A stretch of DNA of 35,536 bases. Origin: Bacteroidota bacterium. GTDB taxonomy: Bacteria; Bacteroidota; Bacteroidia; Cytophagales; Microscillaceae. The position numbers and the translations under genes were made by a program. The stretch lies in contig RDXI01000017.1 of the NCBI GenBank assembly GCA_004292795.1, positions 1 through 35,536 on the forward strand. The letters run 5' to 3'. Of this stretch, positions 17,957 through 25,116 are shown in pieces (the first letter of the stretch is position 1; each line of letters starts with the position of its first letter). Under the pieces are notes generated by a model that made no database searches, was not told where the DNA came from, and was given only the letters and a program-made list of their open reading frames with translations.

Positions 17957-18763
17957 ATGGAAAAGATAGGCGATTGGGAATTGAACAACATTCATTGTAT
18001 AGATTGTGTGTTATGTATGGAAAAAATACCTGATAATAGTATTGATTTAATACTAACTTCACCTCCTTACGATAGTTTACGAGATTATAATGGATATACG
18101 TTTGAATTTGAAAAAATTGCTACCCAAATTTTTAGAATTACTAAAAAAGGCGGTGTAGTAGTTTGGGTTGTGGGCGATAAGACTAAAAACGGCAATCGTT
18201 CCCTGACGAGCTTTAGGCAAGCTATCTATTTTCAAGAGCTTGGCTTCAACGCGCATGATGTCATGATTTACCAAAAGAAAAATACGCCCTTTATGCGCTC
18301 CAATGCCTACACAAATTGCTTTGAATTTATGTTTGTGTTTTCAAAAGGAAGCCCCAACACTTTTAATCCCCTGAAAACCAAGACAGTACGACAAGGAAAA
18401 GAAAAATTGGTGGCAAACAAAAAAACAGATGGCATCAACAATAAAGTGTGGGGCGAACTCAATGCAGAAAAGACTTTGACTAACATTTGGGAATATGCTG
18501 TAGGCTTAGGCGGTTCGACAAACGATAAAATTGCTTTCCAACATACGGCTATCTTTCCTGAAAAATTAGCTATAGACCATATACTTTCTTGGACAAACGA
18601 GCAAGATATTGTATTAGACCCGATGTGTGGTTCGGGAACTACTTGCAAAATGGCAAAACTTTACAAACGTAATTTTTTGGGTTTTGATATTTCAGAAGAC
18701 TATGTGAATATTGCCAAAGAAAGGCTTCGGCTGGTAGATGCCCAACCTATGTTAGGTTTTTAA
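17957..18763 (+). CDS. Type II DNA methyltransferase, beta class (probably N4-cytosine)
   Basis: The protein has 268 residues. Catalytic motif IV TSPPYDSL (about 34-41) comes before the AdoMet motif I DPMCGSGTT (about 220-228), which is the beta-class order. TSPPY is most often N4-cytosine, though N6-adenine is not excluded. GFDISEDYVNIAKERL near the end is motif II/III. The middle (about 130-190) would be the target-recognition part. It faces the endonuclease gene and the two stops overlap by 4 bases. By inference it protects host DNA at the site cut by the neighbouring enzyme. Confidence 0.9.
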   Translation: MEKIGDWELNNIHCIDCVLCMEKIPDNSIDLILTSPPYDSLRDYNGYTFEFEKIATQIFRITKKGGVVVWVVGDKTKNGNRSLTSFRQAIYFQELGFNAHDVMIYQKKNTPFMRSNAYTNCFEFMFVFSKGSPNTFNPLKTKTVRQGKEKLVANKKTDGINNKVWGELNAEKTLTNIWEYAVGLGGSTNDKIAFQHTAIFPEKLAIDHILSWTNEQDIVLDPMCGSGTTCKMAKLYKRNFLGFDISEDYVNIAKERLRLVDAQPMLGF

Positions 18764-19347
18764 TCGTTTTTGGAATGTTTTTGTATATAGGCTATTGCTT
18801 TTTGCAGAAGTGTTATATCGTCTTTAAATCTGCCTAAACCCGTATTGCAACTATCACAAATCCACTCTCTACCCTTACCTGTTTGGTGGTCGTGGTCTTT
18901 TACTATGTTGGCTGTAACATCTACAATGGACATTTTTTCACAAATGGGACACACAAACAAATTTTGCGGTTTAGCTTGATTCATTTTCTTGGCATCTTCT
19001 GTGATAAGGCTTGCGCCATCGATGTCAATTCTGCATATTTTGCAACTTGGGCGTGTAGTTTTTCTGCCTTTTGCATCTGTTTGGTTAATATCAAATTCGT
19101 TCTCATCTTTTAAAATATGGCAAATATTACAAATTTTAACATTGTATGGTTTGCCCGTTTTTTTCACATCTAAAAACGTCAAATTTTCTTCATGAGTTTC
19201 AATACGTTGCTTCTTTCCAATAAAAAATACAACGCAACGTTCCCCTACTATATCCTCTATCAACCCTACAGAACGCTTTTCGATGTGTTCTATTTCAGTT
19301 ATAGAGATTACAAAATCATTGATTTTAAAATCAGTTAGATGTTCCAT
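18760..19347 (-). CDS. Hpy99I-like restriction endonuclease (beta-beta-alpha-metal / HNH)
   Basis: The protein has 195 residues (Hpy99I is about 190). An N-terminal beta-rich part (about 1-65) is followed by two repeats, each with two CxxC zinc knuckles: C73/C76 with C102/C105, and C133/C136 with C164/C167. The second repeat carries VKDHDHQTG and CNTGLGRF. D151-H152 and N168 have the same spacing as the metal Asp, general-base His and Asn of Hpy99I (D148, H149, N165 as I recall from its structure). It therefore should be a homodimeric type II enzyme. Hpy99I cuts CGWCG, but the same specificity here is not shown. It is 18 bases downstream of the controller gene on the same strand. Confidence 0.85.
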   Translation of the reverse strand: MEHLTDFKINDFVISITEIEHIEKRSVGLIEDIVGERCVVFFIGKKQRIETHEENLTFLDVKKTGKPYNVKICNICHILKDENEFDINQTDAKGRKTTRPSCKICRIDIDGASLITEDAKKMNQAKPQNLFVCPICEKMSIVDVTANIVKDHDHQTGKGREWICDSCNTGLGRFKDDITLLQKAIAYIQKHSKND

Positions 19348-19365
19348 TTTTTCGTTTTTTGTAAA

Positions 19366-19578
19366 CTAATCAAACAAATCTTTTATAGAAATTTTAAGTG
19401 CAATGGCTATTTTTTCAAGGTTTTGTATGCCAATATTTTTCTCGCCACGCTCTATTTGCCCAATATACGCTCTGTGCAAACCTGCTCGAAAAGCTAACTC
19501 TTCTTGTGATAGGTTTTGAAGTTCTCGCCTACTTCTTATATTGTTGCCAACTTGGAGGTTGATATTGCCATTTTCCAT
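19366..19578 (-). CDS. Xre-type controller (C) protein of the R-M system
   Basis: The protein has 70 residues from the ATG at 19578. An upstream TTG adds seven residues with no family support. It is a single helix-turn-helix: NIRSRRELQNLSQEELAFRA, then GLHRAYIGQIERGEKNIGIQ, then LEKIAIALKISIKDLF. This is the exact size and layout of R-M controller proteins, which activate their own operon and the endonuclease after a delay and so allow methylation first. It is 18 bases upstream of the endonuclease gene. A 14-bp palindrome lies about 50 bases upstream as a likely operator. Confidence 0.88.
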   Translation of the reverse strand: MENGNINLQVGNNIRSRRELQNLSQEELAFRAGLHRAYIGQIERGEKNIGIQNLEKIAIALKISIKDLFD

Positions 19579-19627
19579 AAAATAAAAATATATGCGCAAA
19601 AATCTTAAAATGATTTGAGGTTATCAA

Positions 19628-19641
19628 CTACTTATAAGTAG
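19628..19641. promoter_or_regulatory. Putative C-box operator
   Basis: CTACTTATAAGTAG is a perfect 14-bp palindrome about 50 bases before the controller ATG. Known C-boxes often contain ACTTAT and ATAAGT arms. No consensus TAnnTTTG box was found on the minus strand here, as expected if the promoter needs activation. Confidence 0.5.
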
Positions 19642-19888
19642 CATTTCCTTGCATATCTCACAAAAACGCCCTAACTTTCGCACAAAAGTTGTCTGTTGTT
19701 GGTGTAGAAAAGTGCATTAGCTAAATGTGTGAAATAAAAGGGTTGAACGCTTCGTAAAAAGCTTTTACAGGCTAAAAAAGCCGTTTTAATTTCGCACTCA
19801 TGTTGTCCCACATAACCAAATCCAAGTTTGACAACAAAAAAGGCTACCCTTTTCGGACAGCCTCTTTTTCTATATATCAAGTTGGTGA
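19642..19888. other. Intergenic stretch between R-M system and SPOR gene
   Basis: No convincing gene. The only structure is a hairpin, AGGCT (19841-19845) with AGCCT (19859-19863), which on the minus strand is followed by a T run and would terminate the SPOR gene. The right border of the R-M island probably falls here. No target duplication or integrase was seen. Confidence 0.5.
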
Positions 19889-20521
19889 TTACTTCTGCAT
19901 AAATTCTACAGGCATTTCTTTGAGATTGCCGAGACGTTTTCCATCTAAATAGCCCACCATAAACGCCTGCGCGCCTACAGCACGCAATTTTTGTGTAAAA
20001 CGATTGGCTTCTTGATACGAAACAAACTTGCCTACCAAGTAGCGTTTCATACCCGTATCCATAGTTTCAATCTCAAAATTTTCTTGGGTTTGCATCACTT
20101 GCGCAATGTTGGGGTTGATGTACGCGCCTATCTGCACACGATACAAGGCACGAGTTTGCGTAGCGTTTTTGTTGAGATTGCCTGTGCCTGTGTTTTTGGG
20201 CGGTGTTTGGAGCGCGACACTAAGTTTATCCAATGCCAATTTGTTGGTCAATATGTCGTTATCTGCTTTGGCGAGTTCATTTTCTTGTTTCTTTAGTTTG
20301 GCTTTCATGTCAATGAGTTGCGCATTGCGCACATTCTCGGTTACAGAGTGTTCTTCTGACTCGGCTTTTTGTGCCTTGAGCTTTTCGGGGCTTTTGGCAA
20401 GGGCTTTGAGTTCAGCTTGCAGGCGTTTTGCCTCCTCCTTGCTCAATTTTTGCGCGAGTAGGCAAGTAGGCGAAGCCAACACAAGACAAAAAATAGCGGT
20501 TAATAAGGTACTTTTTTTCAT
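19889..20521 (-). CDS. Secreted coiled-coil protein with C-terminal SPOR domain
   Basis: The protein has 210 residues from the ATG at 20521, with a signal peptide (about 1-24, ending CLLAQ). A charged coiled coil rich in Lys, Glu and Ala fills about 25-110. A linker with TGTGNLNKNAT precedes a SPOR domain (about 126-197: LYRVQIGAYINPNIAQ, KRYLVGKFVSYQEA, VGAQAFMVGYLDG). SPOR domains bind denuded peptidoglycan glycan, usually at division sites. A periplasmic cell-wall role is inferred. An upstream extension of 32 residues in the same frame has no signal-peptide logic and was not used. Confidence 0.85.
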   Translation of the reverse strand: MKKSTLLTAIFCLVLASPTCLLAQKLSKEEAKRLQAELKALAKSPEKLKAQKAESEEHSVTENVRNAQLIDMKAKLKKQENELAKADNDILTNKLALDKLSVALQTPPKNTGTGNLNKNATQTRALYRVQIGAYINPNIAQVMQTQENFEIETMDTGMKRYLVGKFVSYQEANRFTQKLRAVGAQAFMVGYLDGKRLGNLKEMPVEFMQK

Positions 20522-20707
20522 AAAATATTCATACTTCTGTGGAAAACGTATTGCAAGTTTACAATAAAAAAGAACAAAACGAAAAAAAGGCGCGTTTTTT
20601 TTCTGCCATACTCTCACAAGAAATTGATTTTCAATGTTTTGTAAAAAAACAGGGGCTATAAAACTTTAGTGTTTTTTTTTCGTTTATTCATCAAAAACGA
20701 AGTATCT

Positions 20708-21121
20708 ATGAACACCCTCTTAGCTCTCTTGCTTGTGGTCTTGCCTACCCAAACAGACGACCTCCGCGCCCAACTATCTCGAAAATGGCTGATGATAGGC
20801 GTAGAAATGAACGGCAAAAAGTATGGCGAAGCGTGGCTCGAGAGGCAACGCCAAAACGGACTCGCCTCTGTATTAGAATTCCAAAAAAGCGGGGCTTGCC
20901 AAGTCCACGTTTATACGAAGGGACCACAAGGACGTAGCCAAAGGAAAACTACCCTCAATAAATGGCAACTTTCGGAAGACCAAACTACACTCACTATCCT
21001 GACCGAAGGCGCGCCTCCACAAGTTTTCAAAATTATCAAAGCCTCGAACAAAAGGCTTATGTTGGCTATGGAAACTCCTGAAGAAAAACAGGTTTTTACC
21101 TACAAAGCAGTGAAGGACTAA
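20708..21121 (+). CDS. Small secreted lipocalin-like protein
   Basis: The protein has 137 residues from the ATG at 20708. The GTG 13 codons earlier gives a poor start. A short hydrophobic leader (about 1-14) is followed by a single beta domain: LSRKWLMIGVEMNGKKY, VLEFQKSGACQVHVY, NKWQLSEDQTTLTILTEG, NKRLMLAMETPEEKQVFTY. The W at the start and the strand pattern resemble the lipocalin-like stress or lipid-binding proteins common in this phylum, but the match is by pattern only. It is probably periplasmic or surface-located. It may share a transcript with the gene at 21219. Confidence 0.6.
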   Translation: MNTLLALLLVVLPTQTDDLRAQLSRKWLMIGVEMNGKKYGEAWLERQRQNGLASVLEFQKSGACQVHVYTKGPQGRSQRKTTLNKWQLSEDQTTLTILTEGAPPQVFKIIKASNKRLMLAMETPEEKQVFTYKAVKD

Positions 21122-21126
21122 AATGG

Positions 21127-21152
21127 CAGGCAAGGGAGGCAAGTCTTGCCTA
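21127..21152. repeat. Intergenic cluster of three copies of the AGGCAAG word
   Basis: CAGGCAAG, GAGGCAAG and CTTGCCTA follow each other within 26 bases, right after the stop at 21121. The second and third form an inverted pair only one base apart (AGGCAAG-T-CTTGCCT). It is non-coding, so codon use cannot explain it. Confidence 0.8.
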
Positions 21153-21218
21153 CTGCGCAATAAAGTTGATGCTATAGCGTTTAAATAACAATCTTTCCTC
21201 CCTATACTGTTGCCCAAT

Positions 21219-22073
21219 ATGAAAAAAACTTTCCTGTTTTTGAGCGTGCCTCTTGTAGTGCTTTGCTCGTTTATCCCTTCGGAGGATAAAAAACCGCCTG
21301 CCAATATGCAGGAAGTGCATGAACGCTTTGTGGAAAGCCTTTTCACAGCAGACGCGGAATATACCAAAGACAAGACTATCTCGATGAAAGTGAAGCCCTA
21401 TCCCGAAGAGCCTGAAATGACGCGCTACATAGGCAGTTATTGCGAAGCTATGATAGGTACATTTTATGGCGGTTTTCAACAAGCCATTGATGAAAAAGCG
21501 GGCTACAGTTGGTATGATTGGTATGGCGACAGCTTCAAATCAAACTACAAACGCCTTTTGGGTACGAACCTTATCAAGAAACAAGTAGAAACAAAAACAG
21601 GCACAAAGTTCAATTACTTTGATGCGGTGGCTATAGAAACTACTTTCAAGGCTCTTTACAAAAAACCAACCGAGAAGTTCAAAGGCATTGCGACTTATCA
21701 GCGCATTTATGACGCAAGCGTGAAAGGGTTTGCCCAAGAATCGGCTTCTTTCATGGCAGAGGTGATGCAAAACAAAAAAGGCTTCGACGAGGTTACGGCA
21801 AAGTACAAAAAAGCGATGGAAACCAGCGAAGAGTTTTATGGCAGTACGCTTCCTGAAAAGGTTTGGGAAACGATTTTTGACAAAAGTAAACTTACAAAAG
21901 AGGAAGACTATTATTATTATCCTGACAAACAATGTGGCTATGCGCATGATATTTTGCTCACGATGGTTCGTCGAAACATAGATGGCACCTTGCCTACCAT
22001 TCTAAAATTGTTCAAACAAATCTTGCAAGACTACGACAAGCCCACGTTTGAGAAATACAAAAATGCGTTTTAA
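21219..22073 (+). CDS. Secreted protein of unknown function
   Basis: The protein has 284 residues from the ATG at 21219. The signal peptide is about 1-20 (MKKTFLFLSVPLVVLCSF, with IPSED after it). The C in the leader could suggest a lipoprotein but does not fit a lipobox well. The rest is helical and rich in Lys, Tyr and Phe, with YCEAMIGTFYGGFQQAI, SWYDWYGDSFKSNYKRLLG and EEDYYYYPDKQCGYAHDILL. I do not recognise the family. It ends at a strong shared terminator. Confidence 0.75.
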   Translation: MKKTFLFLSVPLVVLCSFIPSEDKKPPANMQEVHERFVESLFTADAEYTKDKTISMKVKPYPEEPEMTRYIGSYCEAMIGTFYGGFQQAIDEKAGYSWYDWYGDSFKSNYKRLLGTNLIKKQVETKTGTKFNYFDAVAIETTFKALYKKPTEKFKGIATYQRIYDASVKGFAQESASFMAEVMQNKKGFDEVTAKYKKAMETSEEFYGSTLPEKVWETIFDKSKLTKEEDYYYYPDKQCGYAHDILLTMVRRNIDGTLPTILKLFKQILQDYDKPTFEKYKNAF

Positions 22074-22076
22074 CGA

Positions 22077-22107
22077 AAAAACCGAAAGCGAGTTGCTTTC
22101 GGTTTTT
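22077..22107. terminator. Bidirectional terminator, copy 1
   Basis: AAAAACCGAAAGC and GCTTTCGGTTTTT form a perfect 13-bp stem with loop GAGTT, between convergent stops at 22073 and 22111. An inverted copy stands at 23361-23389. Confidence 0.9.
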
Positions 22108-22110
22108 GTT

Positions 22111-23286
22111 TTATTTCATTTCTATTTTTAGTTCATAATCACCACTCACAAAACCTTTCGCGCCTGCTACGCCTACAAACACCCGCATACGATTATTGAC
22201 TGCGTTGAGGCTTATGGTTTGAGGTCCTGATGTCTTGGTAAAGTCAGGCAAGTTATTGGAAACCCACTGCTGAAAACCTGCTTCGCAACTGATACAACGA
22301 GGCAAATTAGGGGGAATAAAAGTAAAGTCAAAACTCACAAAACCATATACATTTATTCGTCCTTGTGGCTTGCCTGTTGGTACAACTGTAATGTTTACGA
22401 TAGATTTTTTAGGCAAGTCAAACCAATAAAATACATGATTGCCCTCAAACTCCACGTTGCGTATGCCTACCCAACACGCGGTAGAGCTGTTTTCTGCCCA
22501 TTCCAAATCTTCTAAGATGTTGCCTTGTGATAAATTGCCTTTCACGGTTACCGTTTCGCCTTTTTTCGCTTTGATGTAGGTAACTCTGCCTTCGATGTTC
22601 ATGTTCATGGGGCGCACTTTGTCAGGACTTACGGCTTCGTTGTAGCTTTCAGCATAGTCATCATAATTCACGAAGTAATTGCCGTTTGCTTCCACACGCA
22701 ACACGATGGCGGGTAGCCATTTTTCGCCTCTGATAGGGTCGTTGTATTTTACTTCTATGCGGTCATCTTTAGCGAAGGTTGTCTTGCCTGCAGTAGCTAC
22801 AGGAGGCGAGATTTTAAGGCTATTGAAAAACTTTTCGCTGTTAGCACTGTATTTGCTCGGTTGTGTTACCAAAACTTGAAAGAAAGTATTGCCCGCCAAA
22901 ATGTACCTTGCATCAGCAAAATTGCCATTAGCAAGTTCCGCCTGCCCTTTGTAGGCATCGAAGGTTTGGTGTTTTGTCGCGCCTTGATTTTGTACTTTCT
23001 TGGCTGTTTTGGTGGAGGCTTCGAAGCGTTTTTGGGGCGTGCCTTCTTCAAAAACGCCTGTGCTTACACTTGCTACCAAAATGTAGGTTTCTGTGCCAAC
23101 CGTAACTTTGTAATTGTAGTTAGTAGTGTTTCCATTAGGCACTACCGCCTTTTGTGGTTGGGCAGGAAAGGATATTTTCGCGCCTACCCCATCTGCGCTG
23201 AGGTCATATTCTTGCCAATTTTGGGCTTGGCTTGCCTGCGAAATGCCCCAACAAGCAAGGCAAAAGAGAAGATATTGTTTTTTCAT
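22111..23286 (-). CDS. Secreted protein with Tudor/agenet-like SH3-fold domain, unknown
   Basis: The protein has 391 residues with a signal peptide 1-21 (ending QASQAQ). The N-terminal part (about 22-155) resembles the PsbP/DUF1795-like stress-protein fold by its strand pattern. The middle (about 173-225) reads FAKDDRIEVKYNDPIRGEKW, LPAIVLRVEANGNYFVNYDD, which is Tudor-like. The C-terminal half (about 230-391) is a beta-sandwich with CISCEAGFQQWVSN and the end GDYELKIEMK, resembling a pre-peptidase or galactose-binding-like fold. Which ligand it binds cannot be told. It is a single gene bounded by two inverted copies of the same terminator. Confidence 0.7.
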   Translation of the reverse strand: MKKQYLLFCLACWGISQASQAQNWQEYDLSADGVGAKISFPAQPQKAVVPNGNTTNYNYKVTVGTETYILVASVSTGVFEEGTPQKRFEASTKTAKKVQNQGATKHQTFDAYKGQAELANGNFADARYILAGNTFFQVLVTQPSKYSANSEKFFNSLKISPPVATAGKTTFAKDDRIEVKYNDPIRGEKWLPAIVLRVEANGNYFVNYDDYAESYNEAVSPDKVRPMNMNIEGRVTYIKAKKGETVTVKGNLSQGNILEDLEWAENSSTACWVGIRNVEFEGNHVFYWFDLPKKSIVNITVVPTGKPQGRINVYGFVSFDFTFIPPNLPRCISCEAGFQQWVSNNLPDFTKTSGPQTISLNAVNNRMRVFVGVAGAKGFVSGDYELKIEMK

Positions 23287-23360
23287 AATTGAACAAGGTT
23301 TTGATTATGTTACAAAACCAAAACGCAAATAGTGAGGCTATATTTCACTCTTTCGAAAAC

Positions 23361-23389
23361 AAAACCGAAAGCAACTCGCTTTCGGTTTT
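23361..23389. terminator. Terminator after fabH, inverted copy 2
   Basis: AAAACCGAAAGC and GCTTTCGGTTTT form a perfect 12-bp stem with loop AACTC, which is the exact complement of the loop in copy 1. It is nine bases after the fabH stop. Confidence 0.9.
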
Positions 23390-23397
23390 TTGATTGA

Positions 23398-24393
23398 TTA
23401 GCCATTGTAAGCCCAAGTAGCATAGATAGAACCCCACGCAAAGCCTCCGCCAAAGGCGGCAAAGACTAATTTTTGCCCTTTTTTCAGTTGGCTTTCGTAG
23501 TCGCGCAAACAGAGAGGAATCGAGGCATTGGTTGTATTGCCGTATTTTTGGATAACAAGCATTATTTTCTCTTCAGGTAGTCCCATTTTTTGAGCAGTTG
23601 CCTCTATGATGCGCTTATTGGCTTGGTGTGGCACGAGCCAATCCACCTCTGAACCTTTGAGGTTGTTGCGCTTGAGTATCTCTTCTGATGCTTGCGCCAT
23701 ACCCGTTACCGCGTGTTTGAACACTACTGCACCTTCTTGATAAATATAATGCTCACGGTTCTGCACGGTTTCAATGGAGGGCGGTCTGCGACTTCCTCCT
23801 GCTTTTTGGTGCAAATGCGCCCAATAACGCCCATCAGTGCGCAAGAAAGCGTCATGAATTCCGTCTTCGTCTTGGCTTGGTTCGAGCATAATAGCTCCTG
23901 CCCCATCACCAAAGAGTATAGACGTAGCCCGGTCTGTGTAGTCCACAATAGCCGACATCTTGTCTGCCCCTACTACGACCACTTTTTTGTACGTTCCCGC
24001 TTTGATAAATTGCGCTCCCGCCCACATAGCATACAAAAAGCCCGAACACGCCGCTTGTATGTCATAACTAAAGCAGTTGAACGCGCCTACTTCTGCCGCT
24101 ATCAAGGTAGCTGTGGCAGGAAAGACAAAATCGGGAGTAGTCGTAGCACAAATCACCAAATCAATATCTGCAGGATTGGTATTTGTTTTTTCTAAAAGAC
24201 TTTGTACTGCTTTTACGCCCATGTGCGAAGAACCCATGTTTTCGCCTTTCAGTATATGGCGTGTTTTGATACCTGTGCGGGACGTAATCCACTCGTCATT
24301 GGTTTCTACCAAACGCTCAAGCTCTTGGTTTGTCAGCACATAATCAGGCAGATAACCTGCTACACCTGTAATTGCCGCTGTGATTTTTTGCAT
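23398..24393 (-). CDS. fabH: 3-oxoacyl-[acyl-carrier-protein] synthase III
   Basis: The protein has 331 residues and starts fatty-acid synthesis by condensing an acyl-CoA with malonyl-ACP in the cytoplasm. The triad is complete: C116 in DIQAACSGF, H256 in VPHQANKRI and N286 in YGNTTNASIP. GIKTRHI and the final FGGGFAWGSIYATW are also family marks. plsX and rpmF, which often accompany fabH, are absent, so this is a stand-alone and possibly second copy, perhaps with branched-chain preference. Two inverted copies of a TetR-type site lie upstream, suggesting lipid- or drug-responsive control. No TetR gene is in the window. Confidence 0.95.
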   Translation of the reverse strand: MQKITAAITGVAGYLPDYVLTNQELERLVETNDEWITSRTGIKTRHILKGENMGSSHMGVKAVQSLLEKTNTNPADIDLVICATTTPDFVFPATATLIAAEVGAFNCFSYDIQAACSGFLYAMWAGAQFIKAGTYKKVVVVGADKMSAIVDYTDRATSILFGDGAGAIMLEPSQDEDGIHDAFLRTDGRYWAHLHQKAGGSRRPPSIETVQNREHYIYQEGAVVFKHAVTGMAQASEEILKRNNLKGSEVDWLVPHQANKRIIEATAQKMGLPEEKIMLVIQKYGNTTNASIPLCLRDYESQLKKGQKLVFAAFGGGFAWGSIYATWAYNG

Positions 24394-24437
24394 ATAAAAT
24401 GAATATACGTTGTAATAATAACTGACTATACAAAAAC

Positions 24438-24450
24438 TGACTATCGGTCA
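24438..24450. promoter_or_regulatory. TetR-like operator 1 upstream of fabH
   Basis: TGACTATCGGTCA, a TGAC-N5-GTCA dyad, lies 45 bases upstream of the fabH ATG. A direct repeat of its left half (ACTGACTAT) stands at 24421-24429. Confidence 0.5.
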
Positions 24451-24538
24451 TTTTAGGAGTCAAAAATAGAAAATAGCACACCGCTGGCTATTTTATGCCT
24501 TGACTGACCGTTGTTTTTTGTACTGTATCTACAAAAAA

Positions 24539-24551
24539 TGACCGTTAGTCA
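24539..24551. promoter_or_regulatory. TetR-like operator 2 upstream of fabH
   Basis: TGACCGTTAGTCA is the inverted form of operator 1, with 12 of 13 bases equal after complementing. TGACTGACCG at 24501-24510 looks like a further half site. A TATTTTTG box (minus strand, 24461-24468) lies between the two operators. Confidence 0.5.
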
Positions 24552-24617
24552 TTTTTTGCGTTGCAAGTTAGGTAATATTATCTAAATTACAAAACTTCGT
24601 GCCAAATACTTTAAAAA

Positions 24618-24656
24618 AAGCACTTGCCTATATGCGTGTTGCGTAGGCAAGTGCTT
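24618..24656 (-). terminator. Terminator built from the TAGGCAAG word
   Basis: AAGCACTTGCCTA (24618-24630) pairs perfectly with TAGGCAAGTGCTT (24644-24656) over 13 bp. On the minus strand it is followed by a run of seven T. It serves the cytochrome-like gene ending at 24682. Confidence 0.85.
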
Positions 24657-24681
24657 GAAAATGAGCTTTTTATCAGAAATA

Positions 24682-25116
24682 CTATGGTGTGTTCAATTTT
24701 TTGATTCTCACTAAGGGACCAGGGCATTGCGCCTTGTGGCAGTTCATGCAGTCGTTTATCATGAGCGTGTATTTTTCCAGGCGTTCTTCTTTGGGGGCTT
24801 CGTACACCTTGTTCAAAGACTTCAGGTAGTTTTTCGCCATGACTTGAAAGGCGGGTGTTTTCATGGAGGCTTCAGTAGATTGTGCAGTGAGGATAGCCTC
24901 AAAGCGTGTACGCAAATCTTTCGGTTCTTCGCCTTTTTTGATAGCTTCGCGCATGGTCATGGCTTCACTTTCCATTTCGCGCATCAGAAGCGCAAGCTCG
25001 CTATCTTTGTTTGGATATTTCACAGCGTCTGCACTGCTTGTTTGTGCAGGGCGCGTGCATTGGTAAAAAATTGTGCCTGAAAAGGCAAATACGGCAAGTA
25101 AAAGTAGTTTTTTCAT
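24682..25116 (-). CDS. Small monoheme cytochrome-like lipoprotein
   Basis: The protein has 144 residues from the ATG at 25116. The longer frame upstream only reads repeat DNA (Pro-Ser-Thr-Leu text). The N-terminal leader ends at a cysteine (C20, IFYQC), a weak lipobox. The heme site C123-M-N-C126-H127 is near the C-terminus. The rest is helical (about 35-120), which resembles a cytochrome c-prime/c556 four-helix bundle in which the CxxCH lies in the last helix. A role in periplasmic electron transfer or gas binding is inferred. The start is preceded directly by a long pyrimidine-rich repeat leader. Confidence 0.75.
   Translation of the reverse strand: MKKLLLLAVFAFSGTIFYQCTRPAQTSSADAVKYPNKDSELALLMREMESEAMTMREAIKKGEEPKDLRTRFEAILTAQSTEASMKTPAFQVMAKNYLKSLNKVYEAPKEERLEKYTLMINDCMNCHKAQCPGPLVRIKKLNTP

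Noticed and set aside
17835..18062. 76-residue N-terminal extension of the TIGR01777 epimerase
   Set aside because: The Rossmann motif must start near residue 7, and the extension overlaps the methyltransferase gene and its promoter.
18760..19578. Reading the nuclease and HTH pair as a toxin-antitoxin or phage module
   Set aside because: The HTH alone would allow it, but the Hpy99I residue spacing and the adjacent methyltransferase with overlapping stop fit a restriction-modification system far better.
19671..19880. Minus-strand frame of 69 codons next to the controller gene
   Set aside because: It contains the hairpin terminator of the SPOR gene and has no recognisable features.
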